Of a DNA stretch of 64,000 nt, positions 25,101-37,190 are shown one piece after another (position 1 is the stretch's first letter; the number at the start of each line of letters is the position of its first letter). The notes beneath the pieces are model-generated. The model ran no database searches. It saw nothing but the letters and a program-made list of their open reading frames with translations, and had not been told where the DNA came from. A program made the translations under genes and the position numbers. Location: contig NC_079216.1 in the NCBI RefSeq assembly GCF_029633865.1, forward strand, positions 62,566,860-62,630,859, read 5' to 3'. This stretch comes from Lampris incognitus. Lineage: Eukaryota > Chordata > Actinopteri > Lampriformes > Lampridae.

Positions 25101-26440
25101 GGCTCAGATTTCCTGCAGCAGATCATTTCACCTCCATCTCACCGTGACATCGGCTCCCACCTACACGCATCCAAGCCGTGGGGGCTGGAGTGCTGTGTGG
25201 ACCTGTCAGGACTCTGATTAGATCTCAAGTGCCCTTCATTGTGGGCCTTTCGACGCAAACAAAGAGGAACAACAGCTGGAAGGGTCGTTCTGATGTTTAC
25301 CGTCTCCATTCTGTATTAGTTTAAGGATCACTACATGCAATTTGGCAAAAATAGAAAAACGTTGTTTGACAAATCCTACGTGTCGTCAACTAATTTTACC
25401 GTCTGCACAGTGATAGTTGTCTCAATCTTGTGACATTAGATATGGAACCATATACCTGCGGCAAACTGGACTAAACTCTTGACATCTGATAGGCAGCTAA
25501 TCCTTTTATTATGGTTGCCTGGCTAAATAGAGCAGTCAGTCAGCCTTTAAATCATCTTGCCTAAGGATCAGTGTGAACTGATCCTGTCGTTGAAACCAGC
25601 AGGAAAAATGCAATGCATGAAGATGTGAAATTGGGCCACAAATTAGCCATACCAGCTTGACAAATCTGACTCAGAATTGTTGATATTCTCGAGTAAAAGC
25701 CTTCATTCCTTTATACACAGGTCGATAGTATGAGTGACAAGGGCTCATCTCCCCCTTTTGGTTCATCAGTTAGGCGGCCCACATAGGTCAAATCTGGTTG
25801 TCTAGGACATTGGATATCAATGATTGGAATTTATCTAAAATATATGTATTGTATAGGATTCTGAAGATGGCTTGAATGACTGGGATACCAGTGCCCAAGT
25901 GACTCCTGAAGAATCTGGAATGTGCAGCTTGCTATTGATCTCCACTAAGTGAGGTCATTGCATGTGGGGGGCAGCCGCCCCACACCCAGACCCCACATAA
26001 AGAGGACTGACACCTACCACAAAGACAGCCTAAACAATGCGTCTTGTCTGCTGGCTAAAGAGAGGGAGGGTGGATTTGATTAGTACTTGATATCATCCTT
26101 CCACACTTGGTGGCCGCCAGAGAGAAGAATATGAACTGGTGCAACCGCGGGCAAGACAAGAACGTCTGCAAACTTTGTTGCCCAGGGATAAGGTGTGCAC
26201 CATTTCCATACTTCTGAATGAATGGATTCTGTGAACCTGCTCTGAAAGAGAATATCGTACAGGCAATTTTTGCACCACATAAATGACTTAGACATTTTCT
26301 AAAAGTGCTTAGAAGACATTGTATGCTGTTAGCGGCTGTAGAAGAAGTCTTTTATCAGGCTTATCATAGGGCGGTCTATACTATTTTGTTGCACATTCAG
26401 ACTGGGGTCAACTACAAACCATAACGCCTATGACTATATC
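19107..26440. other. No gene seen; mostly unique non-coding DNA
   Basis: Seven kilobases with few recognisable repeats: (GA)n at 21231-21270, (CT)n/(GT)n at 21530-21600, and G or C runs near 19388, 22080 and 22950. The stretch 24100-26300 is unusually free of simple repeats and could hold regulatory DNA, but I see no coding exon. Confidence 0.45.
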
Positions 26441-26453
26441 AAAAATTGTAAAC

Positions 26454-26625
26454 GGGGGCACCCCTGGTGGCTCACCTGGTAGAGCACGTACCACATATAA
26501 GGCTGAATCCTTTCCACAGTGGCGTGGGTTCGAATCCAGCCCGGACCCTTTGCTGCATGCCATCCCCTCTCTCTCCCCTGCCTCTCTCTACTATCGCTAT
26601 CAAATAAAGGCAGAAAATGCCAAAA
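26454..26625 (+). mobile_element. tRNA-derived SINE, family C (short, A-tailed)
   Basis: Box A-like tggctcacctggtagagc and box B-like gggttcgaatcc sit at tRNA-like spacing, followed by a short body (ctttgctgcatgccatcccc) and caaataaaggcaga plus A-rich tail. Near-identical target duplications are aaaaattgtaaac (26441-26453) and aaaaattgcaaac (26626-26638). It is not a functional tRNA, since no acceptor stem pairs and the tail is SINE-like. Confidence 0.9.
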
Positions 26626-26638
26626 AAAAATTGCAAAC

Positions 26639-28044
26639 AAGGATCAGCCATGTTAATTTTTTTGGGTGTACATTGGAGCATAGCCAATAAATCGTTTTAG
26701 GGGCACTGCTGTAAGTGCCGTCGAGGTAAACGCATGCATGCATTGCCGAAGCGTCGATGACCCGTCGCTCGACTCTCACCGAGAGCTTCGCCGGGGAAAA
26801 GAACGTGAATTACCCTTAACTCAAGTCCACGGTCTGTGTCACTGATGGACATGAGGAGGAGCAGACGCTTTCGAGCCTTTTATCGGCCCAACACAGTGAT
26901 TGATGCGCTCAGCTCCCCGCTCGCCGGCCAGTGGCCCGAGCTTCTGTCTGAGCCTCTAAACTACTGGAATGCGTGCAGCTTCTTGCAGCGGACATCAACG
27001 CAGCGCAGCCTCGCTGCTTTGTTAGCCGCCTTTCAAGAACGTCATACCGTCTTAACCGATTTTCAAAGCGAAGAAAAATGTCAGTGCCTCTCAGTTTGAT
27101 GAATAGTCCTGGAATTGACACGGGTAACAGCTACCAATGGAGGAGCCAACCCCTAATCATGCTCAATATCCGACCGATTTAAAGCACTTGTTTTTAGTGG
27201 AGGTTTTGCTTCTTTTTTTTTTAACAATTTGGGAATTCTGTGTTTAACATATTCCAACGTAACGCATTCCTTCATTATTCTTGGCTGAATAACATATACA
27301 AAATCAATCTGAGCAATTAAAAGCCCCAAACAGTATCCCAAACAATTACTCTCAATACGTTTTGTTTCTTGGATATTTTCCCTTGGAAAAAGACGAGAGA
27401 TTACGACCTGCAGGACATCTGAGGTATTCCTTCACCTCAGCGAAACGCGACTCATACAAATCATGTAGAAATGTCGTTGCAGTGAAGTATTAGGAAGAGT
27501 GCATGGTACACAGCATTTATACTGTAATAAGACCTGCTTGTGTTTCTGTTTTTTAACAGCTACGGCAGTGCTGCCTTTTAATCCCAGACGCTCCGATCAC
27601 AAATCAAGCTCGCTCCGAGGCAAAACATGAAGAAGAGCGATAAAGCACTGAATGTTTTTGCCATTTTATCAGAACTCCGTCTACCAAAGTCAATATTTCA
27701 CAATAGCAAACACAGAAGGAATTATACGGCAAGGTAAATTCAAACAAGTGGAGACATTAAGGACGGCAGCGAGTGTTTCAACAGGCCTGACCTACTTACA
27801 GCAGCCAAAACCCAACAGTCCTTCACCTGGATCGAGCAGATGCAGGGACCCCTTGTAAAGCCATCAAGCCCCCAATATCTTGAACAGCAGTGAATTATTA
27901 GCAGTAAAAAGATGCATTTTTGTTCTTCTACTTGTAGCTCTTACTCCATATATTCTTTTTAGCACTTTAAATATGAAGACTGGTCTGATATGTAAGCTAA
28001 CGAAGGCCTGTGCAGAGTCAGTGGCCTTGTTAACTATCCTGAGA
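26639..28044. other. No gene seen
   Basis: Unique-looking non-coding DNA. Frame 26836-27099 resembles no known family and lacks splice signals at its ends. Confidence 0.45.
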
Positions 28045-28055
28045 GTGTCAACAGT

Positions 28056-28440
28056 CCCCTCCCCCCCCCATTTTTCTCCCCAATTGTACTTGACCAGTTA
28101 CCCCACTCTTCTGAGCCGTCCCGGTCACTGCTCCACCCCCCCTCTGCCGATCCGGGGAGGGCTGCAGACTACCACACGCCTCCTCCGATCCATGTGGAGT
28201 CGCCAGCCGCTTCTTTTCACCTGACAGTGAGGAGTTTCGCCGGGGGGACGTAGCACGTGGGAGGATCACGCTATTCCCCCCAGTCCCCCCCCGAACAGGT
28301 GACCAGAGGAGGCGCTAGTGCAGCGACCAGCACACATACCCACATACCCCGACCAAGCCGGAGGTAACACGGGGATTCGAACTGGTGATCCCCGTGTTGG
28401 TAGGTAACGGAATAGACCACCGTGCTACCCGGATGCCCCG
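28056..28440 (-). mobile_element. tRNA-derived SINE, family A, with ~48-bp internal deletion
   Basis: Reverse orientation. Identical target duplications gtgtcaacagt lie at 28045-28055 and 28441-28451. Box B reads as ggattcgaac at about 28374. Compared with the copy at 28882, about 48 bp are missing between cccacata and ccccgaccaagc. Confidence 0.93.
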
Positions 28441-28451
28441 GTGTCAACAGT

Positions 28452-28869
28452 TTCTGAAGTGGATCGGGGAATTTGGAAAACGGCTGATCACTAGCCACTA
28501 GTACGTTGTGTGGTAGTCAAGCTGGTGGCTTTTAGTCGACTTCAGCACAGGTTCACTGCAGGAACGCTGACAGAAATGCTGCTTCCGTCCACATATTGCC
28601 CATTAAAGCCATGTGCCTCGGCAGTGGCTCTGACCGCACGAAGATCACGTCTGACCCGGTTGTTTTTCTTTGATGCTCAACATTTCTGCAGAAAGTGTTT
28701 TGACTCTTACAGCAGGTGAGGGCAAATGGGCAAAATTGTAATTTCCCTCACTTGCAAGTAGTGATGATCTCAAATTTAGCGTCTCGGTACAAAAGCTACA
28801 TAACCGCAGACTTTCCAGACTTTGAACATGTCGGGGAGGGGGGGGGGGATGCACCAGCTGGAGCCAAAG
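28452..28869. other. No gene seen
   Basis: Short non-coding spacer between two reverse-strand SINEs. Confidence 0.5.
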
Positions 28870-28881
28870 CCATTTTGTTTC

Positions 28882-29328
28882 TTTTTTGTGTTGATTTTTT
28901 CCCCCCTTTTTTTCCCCAACTGCATCTGGCCAATCGCCCCACTCTTCCGAGCCGTCCCGGTCGCTCCTCCACCCCCTCTGCTGATCCGGGGAGGGCTGCA
29001 GACTACCACACGCCTCCTCCGATACATGTGGAGTCACCAGCTGCTTCTTTTCACCTGACAGTGAGGAGTTTCCCCAGGGGGACGTAGCGCGTGGGAGGAT
29101 CACGCTATTCCCCCCCAGTCGCACCCCCCCCGAACAGGCACCCGACCAACCAGAGGAGGCACTCGTGCAGCGACCAGCACATATACCCACATCCGGCTTC
29201 CCACCTGCAGACACAGCCAATTGTGTCTGTAGGGACGCCCGACCAAGCCGGAGGTAACACGGGGATTCGAACCGGCGATCCCTGTGTTGGTAGGCAACGG
29301 AATAGACCGCTATGCTACCTAGATGCCC
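28882..29328 (-). mobile_element. tRNA-derived SINE, family A, full-length copy
   Basis: Reverse orientation, head at about 29328, tail at 28893. Target duplications ccattttgtttc lie at 28870-28881 and 29329-29340. Box B complement (ggattcgaacc) is at about 29262. Confidence 0.92.
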
Positions 29329-29340
29329 CCATTTTGTTTC

Positions 29341-32300
29341 AAATTGCTCTTGATGGAAGAACCCACCGATAAAAGGGACAGACATGTAAGCTAGGCTCAC
29401 TTAACAGTCAAATATCATCAAATATTGCCGTGTTAAATAACGCTGCCCTCGCTGCATCCCTCGTTTTCCAGGCGTAGCTAGTAATGTCCACAATGTGAGG
29501 TGTGGACAAACAAGAAAAAGATTTCGCCCTGGAAACGAAAGAGGACGCCTCAGCAGGATCGACCGGATACGATACTTCCCAAAAGCAGATTGGCTTCCAG
29601 TGGACTTTTTCATAACAAATCCAAGATTACTGGAAGATGTGCGAGCTTTCCCAGATTTCGCCCAAATCCCTCACGTATTTATCTGTTCATGACGAAACAT
29701 GAAAAGTTTCAATCAGGGTTTATGAGCTGTCTCGCGTGTTTTGACAGGGCGATTAGCCGTGAGTACCAGGAAAAAGTCAGGAATGAAAAGCTGGAAGTCT
29801 CCCACACTCCCCCCCCCCGTCAAAAATTCAAGACTTGGGCCAAAATCACTTGACATGAAAACACGTCACTGAACCTCAGCAGCTAATATTTGTCATTTGA
29901 CCATTTGACATGTCCAGTAAGATGGATACGGCGGTTCAAACCAAGCGACTTTCCCAGAAGTAAGCCCCCCCGGTGGAATATTAACATCTATGCAGAACAC
30001 GTGCCAGCGAAACACTAATATGCTGAAGTTAGATTTGACGGGAGAAGTCCTTCCCAACAATATCAACCTTTTTCCTTTTCACCTTTAAAGAGTAAAAAAA
30101 AAAAAAAACAAGTCCGACCGCCCTTCTAAGTGGGTCATCTTCGCCTCTTCCCGCTTTCCAATAATAATACGATCGCTTGTCCGAATGAGGAGCCCCTGCT
30201 GGTCTGCCTTCACCCACCTCCACCCTGATGGGGATCGCAGGCCTGGCCACAGACCGAGCGCGGCTACTTTACATTTCCTCGGCGAGCTGCTTCTGCCGGC
30301 TCCACATCTGTTATGGACATTTGCACAAAGGGGAAACGGAATGAAACGGAATATCATCTCGAATATTTTCACTTCTGAGCGCCGGCTGATTTAGGCACTT
30401 GTACGGGTTTTCAAAGAGAGGTGATGAAATATTCTCATCCACTTTCACGGCCATATATTAAATTAATCTATCAATACACCCGCTGACTGATAGCTTCACA
30501 TTTGCCACATTTAAGGCAGCCGGCGCGTTAAGGTGAAATTAACGACCCCCGGCCACGTGCCACAAGCCCCGGTGGTGAAGCGGGCTTGATGAGTTGACCT
30601 CACCTGAACCTTAAGTTCAAAACGTTCCCTATCTCTGTTCAATAGTTTAATAAGATTTTAATTAGCCAATTAAAGGACTTTGGAAGAGCATATGGTCATA
30701 ATTACTGTTGGATGGTTCACTCATGGATGAATGAGCCATTAATTACTCTTAGTTGGGTCTGGGGATTGGATTTAAAATGGGTCGAGTAGGAAAGAAAGAC
30801 AGGGGATTTTTATTTTTTTGGTCAGGTTCCTCAGTCACCTAATCACAAATGCAGGCTGCAGGATTTCCAGTGAACGAGGAAACTAGAGAATCGCCCTCAC
30901 GAGCGACGGTGTGGGCTGGTGTAATGCGAGCGGTATCGAAAAGACAATGTGGAAAACCGCCACGTCGCCGCCAAAGTCACGGAAGCGCTCTTGTCGCTTC
31001 GCCCCGCTGTACCCGATACCCGACTCGCGGCACAGAAGGGCTCACGTGACTCGTGTGATGCTCGCTGATGTCATCGTCGCCCTGAATGCGGGTGAGTGAT
31101 TGTGAAATGACTTGAGAGGGCCGGGCGAGAACTGCGTCAACGCCTCTCCCTCGCAGGCCGGTGAGTCGGCCCCCCTGTTCAAACCCGCCGTCTTCACCCT
31201 TCCCTTAAAGCCTCTCCTGACAGATGTTGTTGTCCACACCGTGCTCACATCTGCCGGCTTTTCAGCACTTGAGGACACGCCAAGCGGGTCGAATGGACGG
31301 CGTGTCGCTCCTGGGTTGAAGGCCACATCTGGGAGCCGGTGGCGAGGGCTACCCAGGTAGTTCGGCTCCGGCGGCTGGTGCGTGTGCGTGTTTATTTGCA
31401 GGTGGCTTGCAAAGATGACAGGCGTGCCAAGAGAGGCTGTGTTTATCAGTCAACAGTTTTCCAGTCGGCATGGGTGTGTGTGGAATTCAGCAAGCCTTGA
31501 CCCCTCCTTACTACTACTCGAATGGCAAGTCGTAATGGTCGCGCCACCTGTTTCGGCGGTATAAGCACCGCGGCTATATTTATGTTCGTCTCGGAGTCTT
31601 ATAAGTAGTGCTGTCACTGGACCGGCTCTTCTGTTCCAATGATATACAGCTTCCTGGTGGTTTCATACCAGGGAGAGGCAGTATTCTGGGAAACGACTGG
31701 TAGAGGGCACCCGGGAATTCCCTTGTTTAGTTAAATATTAACCCTATTTCCTCCATTGTTCTCGACTCCGCCAGCAAGTATCGTTTGTGGGAAAGTATGA
31801 CGGGCACAAGTCGATATAATGCACCTCAACAGAAAGCCCGATAACCATATCTGTGCTTCATGAATAAATTCCGCTTTCGCAGGACCGCCTCGTTCTCTGC
31901 AAAGAAGGCCCGAGCCAAGTTCTCCCGTAAGTTTCGGTCGAGATCGACACACAAGACTCCGACTGATAGCGAGCTGCACGTTTCAGGGGTTACGTTCGTT
32001 GCGTGTTTATGTTTGTTCTCGTCGCAACTGTCAGTCATAAAGTGGGGGTGCTTTGTGCAACCGAGTATTAGTACCCCCCTCCAGCCACCCATCCAAAAGC
32101 ACAATAAGCCAATCTGTAATAATTCCACTCTTCTCGAAACAGAAATATGAAATCTTGATTTTTTAATCTTTAAGAACGATGTCGCCAGCGGTATCGTGGC
32201 CAGAGGAGATAATGAAATCTGCGAAGGCTCGGTGAGTGAAAGGGATGATTCAGTGGGCTGTTTATGCAGCATGCAGGGGAGAGCGGGAGAGTGCAGGGTT

Positions 32301-33604
32301 GCATGTAGATTTCCACGCCGTCAGAGGGGCCCTTGTTCTCTCGTTCATGCTGACTTGAGCTCTCTCTCTGTGCATCTCAGCTGGACTGAGCCTGATGCGT
32401 GCGGGTCTCTTTTTCCGTCTGTCATACGAACCCAAAATTGATGCTAGCTTCCCTGCTCGCTGGTCAAGTGGCGTCTCGCTCTTAAGTAATTCTGCTGGTC
32501 GTGCTCCCTGCCGGTGGAGGATATGACCACGGCCTTGTCTGTTGCACGCCACAGGCCACTGCAAGCACACAGTCTCTCCTGGCAGGCAGCAGTGTCAGTA
32601 CATCAAATAGGGACCCAGCCTCTCACTCCGCGATCTGTCCTGGTCCATCCTTCAGTATGCCAACGTTTTTTTTCTTCTCTATACCAGTTGGAAATAGGAG
32701 CAGCAGACGCACGGCGAGGCTTCCCACACCGTTGCTCGAAGCTTTATCGATGCTGATCTCTTTAACTGCTGTTCCACTGCCGTCGAAGCAACTGCTGGGT
32801 TTTGAAAGTGAACCAGTAGATACAATAAAACAGAGAACCAACTCATTTCACATAATTGTGTTTTTTTTTTTACTCATTGGCTCCCTTTACTTATCCTTCC
32901 TCCACAACAAAGTGATGCTGAAGCGACGATCCCGGGTCAAAGGGAGCAACAAAAAGAGGGGAACGCCACGCTACAAAAGAACCCCCCCCCCCCCGAGTTT
33001 ACTCTACCAAAGAAAGAGCTGCAAACAAAAAGACTACGAAGGAGTCATTTCCATCAGTGGTGCAGATGAGGGGGTCTTCACACATGTTATGCAGGTATCC
33101 CCCGTGCGATTCTTACGGTGTGTGAATACAGAGATGGAGGGGAGCCCGTTTCATCTGTGGCGCTCATTCTAGCTGAACTTTTTATTCACCCGATTCGGGT
33201 TTAAGGAAGTCTGTGGTTATGTAATTATTCTGTAGGGCTGGCTGGGTAACTTGATAGAAACCAGCAACACTCTTCCTTGCTTCCCTCGTTTCCATCACCC
33301 TGCCATTGACTGCAATGCCTCACACCACATTAAACCTCCCTCTCGCCTGTATTTAAAAGCCTCCTCCCTAATGAAAACATACTAATGTTTGGGGCGTCTA
33401 GCTCAGGTTACCCCTCGCCTCCTGCCGCACTGAGATGTGCCAGTGCATACCAAACAAGTCCTTCATTAAGGTTCATATTTGTCTTGTGGTTTTGTGCCAA
33501 TACTTTCCCAACAGTTATCAACAGAGGAGATGTTGATGGCGTGGGTCCACGCTGTTAGAGAGCAAGCACAATAAAAACTCAGGTTTGATCACATCCGTTG
33601 ATCC
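29341..33604. other. No gene seen; possible conserved non-coding DNA at 30610-30770
   Basis: Mostly unique DNA with A and C runs. At about 30650-30755 several TAATTA/ATTA homeodomain-type cores cluster in low-repeat, AT-rich sequence. No exon or transposon was recognised. Confidence 0.45.
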
Positions 33605-33606
33605 AT

Positions 33607-33940
33607 ATTGAGGAGTGGGGAGATGGTGGGGCGAATTCACGTTCGCAGCAGCCTCACCCAGTACCGGTGTGGGAAGATGGCGGTGCGAACTTACGTTTGT
33701 GGCGGCCTCACCCAGTACCGGTGTGGGAAGATGGCGGTGCGAACTTACGTTTGTGGCGGCCTCACCCAGTACCGGTGTGGGAAGATGGCGGTGCGAACTT
33801 ACGTTTGTGGCGGCCTCACCCAGTACCGGTCTGGGAAGATGGCGGTGCGAACTTAGGTTTGTGGCGGCCTCACCCAGTACCGGTCTGGGAAGATGGCGGT
33901 GCGAACTTACGTTCGTGGCGGCCTCACCCAGTACCGTCCA
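33607..33940. repeat. 54-bp tandem repeat, about six units
   Basis: The motif gtaccggtgtgggaagatgg recurs at 33661, 33715 and 33769, with a ggtctggg variant at 33823 and 33877 and a truncated end at 33931. Because 54 is a multiple of three, the array leaves open frames with an 18-residue period; this is no evidence of coding. Confidence 0.95.
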
Positions 33941-34600
33941 GGTGTGTGTCTAAGTTTGTGTCTTCATTTGATGGCTGGGAGAGCTGGTGCTGGATCAGCT
34001 GGGAGAGCTTAGTCTGCTGCATCCTGTGGGCCCAGGGACCACGGCCCTGCCCGGAGCGGCGCCCGAGGAGGGAACACCGAGGGCGGGATGTGGAGGCGGG
34101 GCAGGCTGGGCTGGCTGCTGGCCCATGTGGACAAGCGGTTCCGATGGCACGGGGGGCGGTCTGGCGGCCGCCTCGCCTAGCATCGGCTGTGTTTTTAGTG
34201 TCGTCCTCGTGTGGAGTGCGGGGGAGGTGTGTTGAAGGTGTCCGGCTGGGAGAGCTGGCGTTGGATCGGCTCGGGGGAGGCTGGTGTGCTGCGTCCGGTG
34301 GGCCCAAGGACCACGGCCCCGCCTAGAGCTGCACCCTAGGGGGAAACACCGAGGGCGGTCTGACAGGACGCGGAAGGGGGCAGGCTAAGCTAACTGCTAG
34401 CCCATGCCGACCGGCAGTCCCGACAGTCATCCTGGCGTTCGTTCTCCTGGACAGTGATTTTTTTTTTTTTTTTTGTAGTTCGATATGTGTTCTTGTACTT
34501 TTCTAGATATGTGTTTTTGTCTTTGTGTTGCAGTGCTGAGGGCTGGGGGGAAACAATATCTTGTTTTATTTCATGTGTGCAAGTGAAATGACAAATAGTG
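33941..34600 (+). mobile_element. Unclassified interspersed repeat attached to the 54-bp array
   Basis: Two diverged copies of a block of ~240 bp follow each other (gctgggagagctggtgctgg... at 33974 and gctgggagagctggcgttgg... at 34243; each has accacggccc and aacaccgagggcgg). The end, gctgagggctggggggaaac ... caagtgaaatgacaaatag, resembles the 3' end of a widespread fish repeat. The family is not identified. Confidence 0.55.
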
Positions 34601-35580
34601 TCCCCGATTCCTGATAATTGAGAGCGGGGGGGGGGGCAATAATTTTCCTATCCTGTAGAAATCAGAATTTAATCAGTTATTATTCCATCGACAACACCTC
34701 TTGCCTCTTAGGGATCAACACAACTCTGAACTAAAGCTGCCAACTGTTGTTCAAGATGCACTTTTCATTCATATCCCTGGTGAACTCGAGGGCTTATGCC
34801 GTCGCAAAGGTAGGACGGAGACTTTCCAGGTCCAGTCATGTGAGCTCTTATCAGGGGCTTTTTGGGTCATGGCATATCACCTATGGCTTCAAGGAAACAG
34901 TTGCCTTCGTCCTGTTTCTGTTACAGTGGAGGAGCAGGCGCATCAAGTCCAGATACTGAGATAACACGTTTGGGGGCCTGAGGTTGTTTTGTGTTGAGTT
35001 GACCCCTATCAAATTAACTTGACCTTCGTATTGTGCACGGACAAACCCACCCTGCAGAGAAGCTCATCCATATGTAGTACTAGCTAAGTGCCGCGTCAGA
35101 GATTACCACAGACGTAGCACCGGCTCACCCTTCCTAACAGTCAGCTGGCTCGCACAACTCCGTGTGTGTGATGGCAACGCTTAGGGAAAAGGTCAGAGTC
35201 CTGTCATGCTTTTGTTTCCCGCTCCTGCGTTGTGCGATTGTTATGTGGCCGGACGATTGTCTGTTTTTGGTGGCCATAAAAAGTGGTCTCTTTCAAAGTT
35301 AAGCGTAAATGGTGAGGAAAGAATTTGCACTAGGCATATGCTTTTATTTATTTTTTTGTTTGTCTCACTGAATAGCGGCTGAGAAGTGTGTCTGCGCTCA
35401 CAGTCAGTCGTAAACGACGCGCTGGAACTTTCGCAGTTTTCATTTTCTTTACGTGATTTTCGAGCGATAAAGAGAGGACAAGCGGTTGGGGTGATGGATG
35501 GGCGGATGGATCCTGCATGACCTGCCCCGTGCTGTACGTGTATTGATCTGAATGAACGTTTCCTTTGTGTGTCTCTGCAG
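34601..35580. other. No gene seen; sequence upstream of the sema4b leader acceptor
   Basis: Non-coding, ending in the acceptor at 35579-35580. If 35581 is a true acceptor this is the end of the first intron. Confidence 0.5.
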
Positions 35581-35969
35581 ATCCCCGCTTCCAGGAGGCT
35601 CGCTGTCCTGGAAGGCTTGTTCCGAGGTCAGAGGTCGTCATTCCAAGCCCGGTTGTCGTCTGCAGCCCCCGGAGGAGCTCTGCGGCTTAACTTTCACAAC
35701 AGCGCACAGGTCCTCCATTCAGGGAGCCCAGACCTACAGGAAGCGAGAGATAGAAAAAACAAACACAGGGGAGAGAGAAAGAAGCTCTTCATGAATTCCC
35801 CCAAATCCTGAAAGGCAAACACGTCGAGTTGGCTGGCAGTCCCGAGGGGCCGAGCGGACAATGAAAATGGCCTTTCTTTGTCTCCCAGCGGTCACTGTCC
35901 TCTTCCTCTGCTTTGTTCCGATAGCTGCTACCGATAATGATGTCACTCCGCGCCTCACCTTCGCCTACA
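35581..35969 (+). CDS. sema4b: sema4b exon: 5' UTR plus signal peptide
   Basis: A strong acceptor (pyrimidine-rich tract ending tctctgcag at 35580) opens the exon and gtaagt follows at 35970. Coding starts at ATG 35861, giving 36 codons plus one base. The peptide has a short basic start, a hydrophobic core ([15 protein letters not shown]) and a probable cleavage after IAA, followed by [13 protein letters not shown]. The last base joins the next exon to make Asn, reading [15 protein letters not shown], in keeping with the N-terminus expected of 4B proteins. The first ATG has A at -3. A second in-frame ATG at 35867 has A at -3 and G at +4, so either could serve. The 5' UTR part (35581-35860) is inferred from the acceptor only; a shorter or longer leader is possible. 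Confidence 0.85.
35791..35811 (+). promoter_or_regulatory. Short upstream ORF in the sema4b leader
   Basis: The only ATG in the presumed leader exon upstream of the main start opens a six-codon frame (MNSPKS) that stops at 35811, 49 nt before the main ATG. It has T at -3 and A at +4, a weak context, so leaky scanning would be expected. It matters only if 35581-35860 really is leader. Confidence 0.4.
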
Positions 35970-37147
35970 GTAAGTGTCATCGGCGCCTTCACTTGGTGGA
36001 GACTGGACCGTGGTATTTCCACAAAGCCGTTTCCTATGCAGTTAAGTCACCAACTGGACCGCCGCTTGTGGACTCGGCATTCCTGCAGTGCCGGAGAAAC
36101 AAAGCGCGAGGCCGTTCAGTTTACCCTGACCTTTTCCCCCCTCTCCCGTCTGACCCACCTGTGCATTATTTATTCCCCCATGTGCAAGGCAGCCCTCGCG
36201 TATGGCCGTTCTTCACCTATAAATAAGGTGCGGTTTTAAGGGAGCGCGGGGTGATGAGAGCTTCGGAGGGGCCCGGGCTTTCTGCAAGGGCTTGTCCGTG
36301 GACCGTGTGTCTTGGCAAGTCGAGTTGGGTTGACAGCCAGATAGAGGCTGGACATAACATTTATCTAGCCCCACGGTGTTGTCGATCCTTGGCTTTTCGC
36401 AGGACAGGGATACCCTTTAAACGAAAAGGCCCTCGACAGAAAGGGGCGACTATTTCGTTCTGATACGCCCGCGTTTATTTATTGATATGATCGGCGATGG
36501 CTTTCTTCAGAGGAGCGCCCTTTACGTTGTAAAGGATTACAGGCATTACTGTCGACCACGACAAAAAGGAAAATCAATCTTCTCCTCTGGGTACTTGTTC
36601 ATTCTAAGAGCTGGGAGAAAAAAGAGGAATGTTGGAGTGGCTGAACAGAATGAACTGCTTCAGTTTAGTCTGTGTGTTTAGACTATAATGGCTGTAAATC
36701 CAAGTAAATCCATACCGAGAATGGCAGCTCGACCGGGGTGGCTTTGTCAAGTATCTGCAGGTCAGGCATAATTACCAAATGAACAGGGGTATTGTGCGAC
36801 TGCTTACTGTGGCCAACCTGACACGGCCCCGCGAGCATTAGGAGGCGGCGTCCGTATATAACGTCCGTCAAGTGTTGTCGTTTTGCTTAGGGAAGCGTGT
36901 TCTCCTCATCGCAACTTTAAAGGTCGACAAAACAGCCCGGTTCTCAAGGTTTTCAAAAAAATGCCAGAATCCGGGGGATATGTTGGGACGGGCTACGGCT
37001 GCAGGTATTTGGGATGAGCTCGGTGTGCTCTGGACAACGCTCCAGTCAACGGCAACCAGCAGCGATCTGTCAAAAACTATAGAAAATCAAACAAAAGCTG
37101 TGTAAAAAAAAAAACTACTATCAAATTACATGTTGCTTTGGTCCGTC

Positions 37148-37190
<43 letters not shown>

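Noticed and set aside
26454..26625. Functional tRNA gene
   Set aside because: Box A and B are present but there is no paired acceptor stem; A-rich tail and target duplications show a SINE.
26836..27099. 87-codon frame MSLMDMRRSRRF...
   Set aside because: No homology recalled, no conserved motif and no splice context; probably chance.
33598..34326. 242-codon frame with 18-residue repeats (RPHPVPVWEDGGANL)
   Set aside because: The 54-bp tandem DNA repeat keeps the frame open; another frame is also open through the array and no splice or start support exists.
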